DNA from: Effrenium voratum
Taxonomy: Eukaryota; Sar; Dinophyceae; Suessiales; Symbiodiniaceae
Assembly (NCBI GenBank): GCA_963377175.1
Contig: CAUJNA010002802.1
Span: 272,931-336,930, forward strand
Direction of reading: 5' to 3'
DNA: 64,000 nucleotides
The notes beneath the pieces were generated by a model. The model searched no databases. It had not been told where the DNA came from and was given only the letters and a program-made list of their open reading frames with translations. Of the stretch, positions 63,891-64,000 are shown in pieces. The translations under genes and the position numbers were made by a program. Position 1 is the first letter of the stretch. Each line of letters starts with the position of its first letter.

Positions 63891-64000
63891 TGGGGTGGCT
63901 TGATTACACACACACACACACTTCAGAGCGCCCTGTGGCTTTCACCTGCACTTTGTGCTGTGCGCCCTCTTGGCCTCTGTGTGTGTGTGCAAGCTTTGAC
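63891..64000 (+). repeat. retroelement repeat B2, reaching the window edge
   Basis: Second copy of B1. It may continue past the window, so its true length and the element's end are not known. Confidence 0.9.

Larger units (their letters stand above)
56756..64000 (+). mobile_element. split-direct-repeat (PAT/Ngaro-like) retroelement with DNA methyltransferase ORF
   Basis: The structure is A1 (56756-56868), four ORFs, B1 (63497-63606), A2 (63709-63821), B2 (63891-64000). A1 and A2 are 113-bp near-identical direct repeats, and B1 and B2 are 110-bp near-identical direct repeats. This A-body-B-A-B order is the signature of PAT/Ngaro-type tyrosine-recombinase retroelements, which replicate through a circular intermediate. 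Coding order: ORF1 (unknown), Gag-like, cytosine methyltransferase-like, then RT-RNase H. No tyrosine recombinase catalytic domain (R...HxxR...Y) can be seen. B2 runs to the window edge, so the 3' end is not certain. The high identity of the repeat pairs implies recent activity. Confidence 0.85.

Noticed and set aside
63497..64000. Ordinary long terminal repeats for the retroelement
   Set aside because: The copy order is A1...B1-A2-B2, and no single repeat containing A and B adjoining is found at the left end, so this is not a standard LTR pair.

Overview
The window looks like nuclear DNA of a dinoflagellate, most likely a Symbiodiniaceae-type alga. This rests on gene architecture, not a database match. 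Short, well-phased exons are scattered through kilobases of repeat-rich introns and every exon chain I could build lies on the + strand. Acceptors follow AG|G, and many donors are GC rather than GT. There is also an intronless ubiquitin-like/RCC1-repeat gene of a type common in dinoflagellates, and a retroelement with a cytosine methyltransferase ORF, a combination reported from dinoflagellates. Most open frames in the window are intron noise.

Layout. Two weak candidate exons lie at about 1.1 and 2.5 kb. Between 4.2 and 8.5 kb, six exons join in phase into the lumenal and C-terminal part of an ERGIC/ERV41-46 family vesicle protein. From 8.9 to 16.3 kb a second exon chain has no recognisable function. 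An intronless 438-aa ubiquitin-like plus nine-repeat RCC1-like protein sits at 17.3-18.6 kb. A third exon chain (charged, EKAP repeats) covers 21.8-27.3 kb. From about 30.2 to 52.6 kb a single gene of at least 16 recognised exons encodes a protein of the aminoglycoside-phosphotransferase/CHK/ecdysteroid-kinase-like fold. Its catalytic-loop Asp appears replaced by Asn. One intron of this gene (about 35.3-42.7 kb) holds a composite mobile region: GACTTTTC-type arrays at both ends, a frame-broken P-loop protein on the + strand, a broken copia-like polyprotein fragment on the - strand, and a Cys/His-finger ORF. Traces of a further gene are seen at 55.2-55.5 kb.

From 56.8 kb to the window edge lies a nearly complete retroelement with split direct repeats (A1 - ORFs - B1 A2 B2), the hallmark of PAT/Ngaro-like tyrosine-recombinase retroelements. 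It encodes an unrecognised ORF1, a Gag-like protein with a Cys/His tail, a C5 cytosine methyltransferase-like ORF, and a reverse transcriptase-RNase H. No tyrosine recombinase with intact catalytic residues is visible. Five degenerate tandem repeats occupy the gap between ORF1 and the Gag-like ORF.

Introns and spacers are seeded with several small MITE-like repeat families, 53-bp tandem repeats, a GTTTGTTTC-punctuated tract and many microsatellites. One MITE-like copy starts exactly at a GC splice donor.
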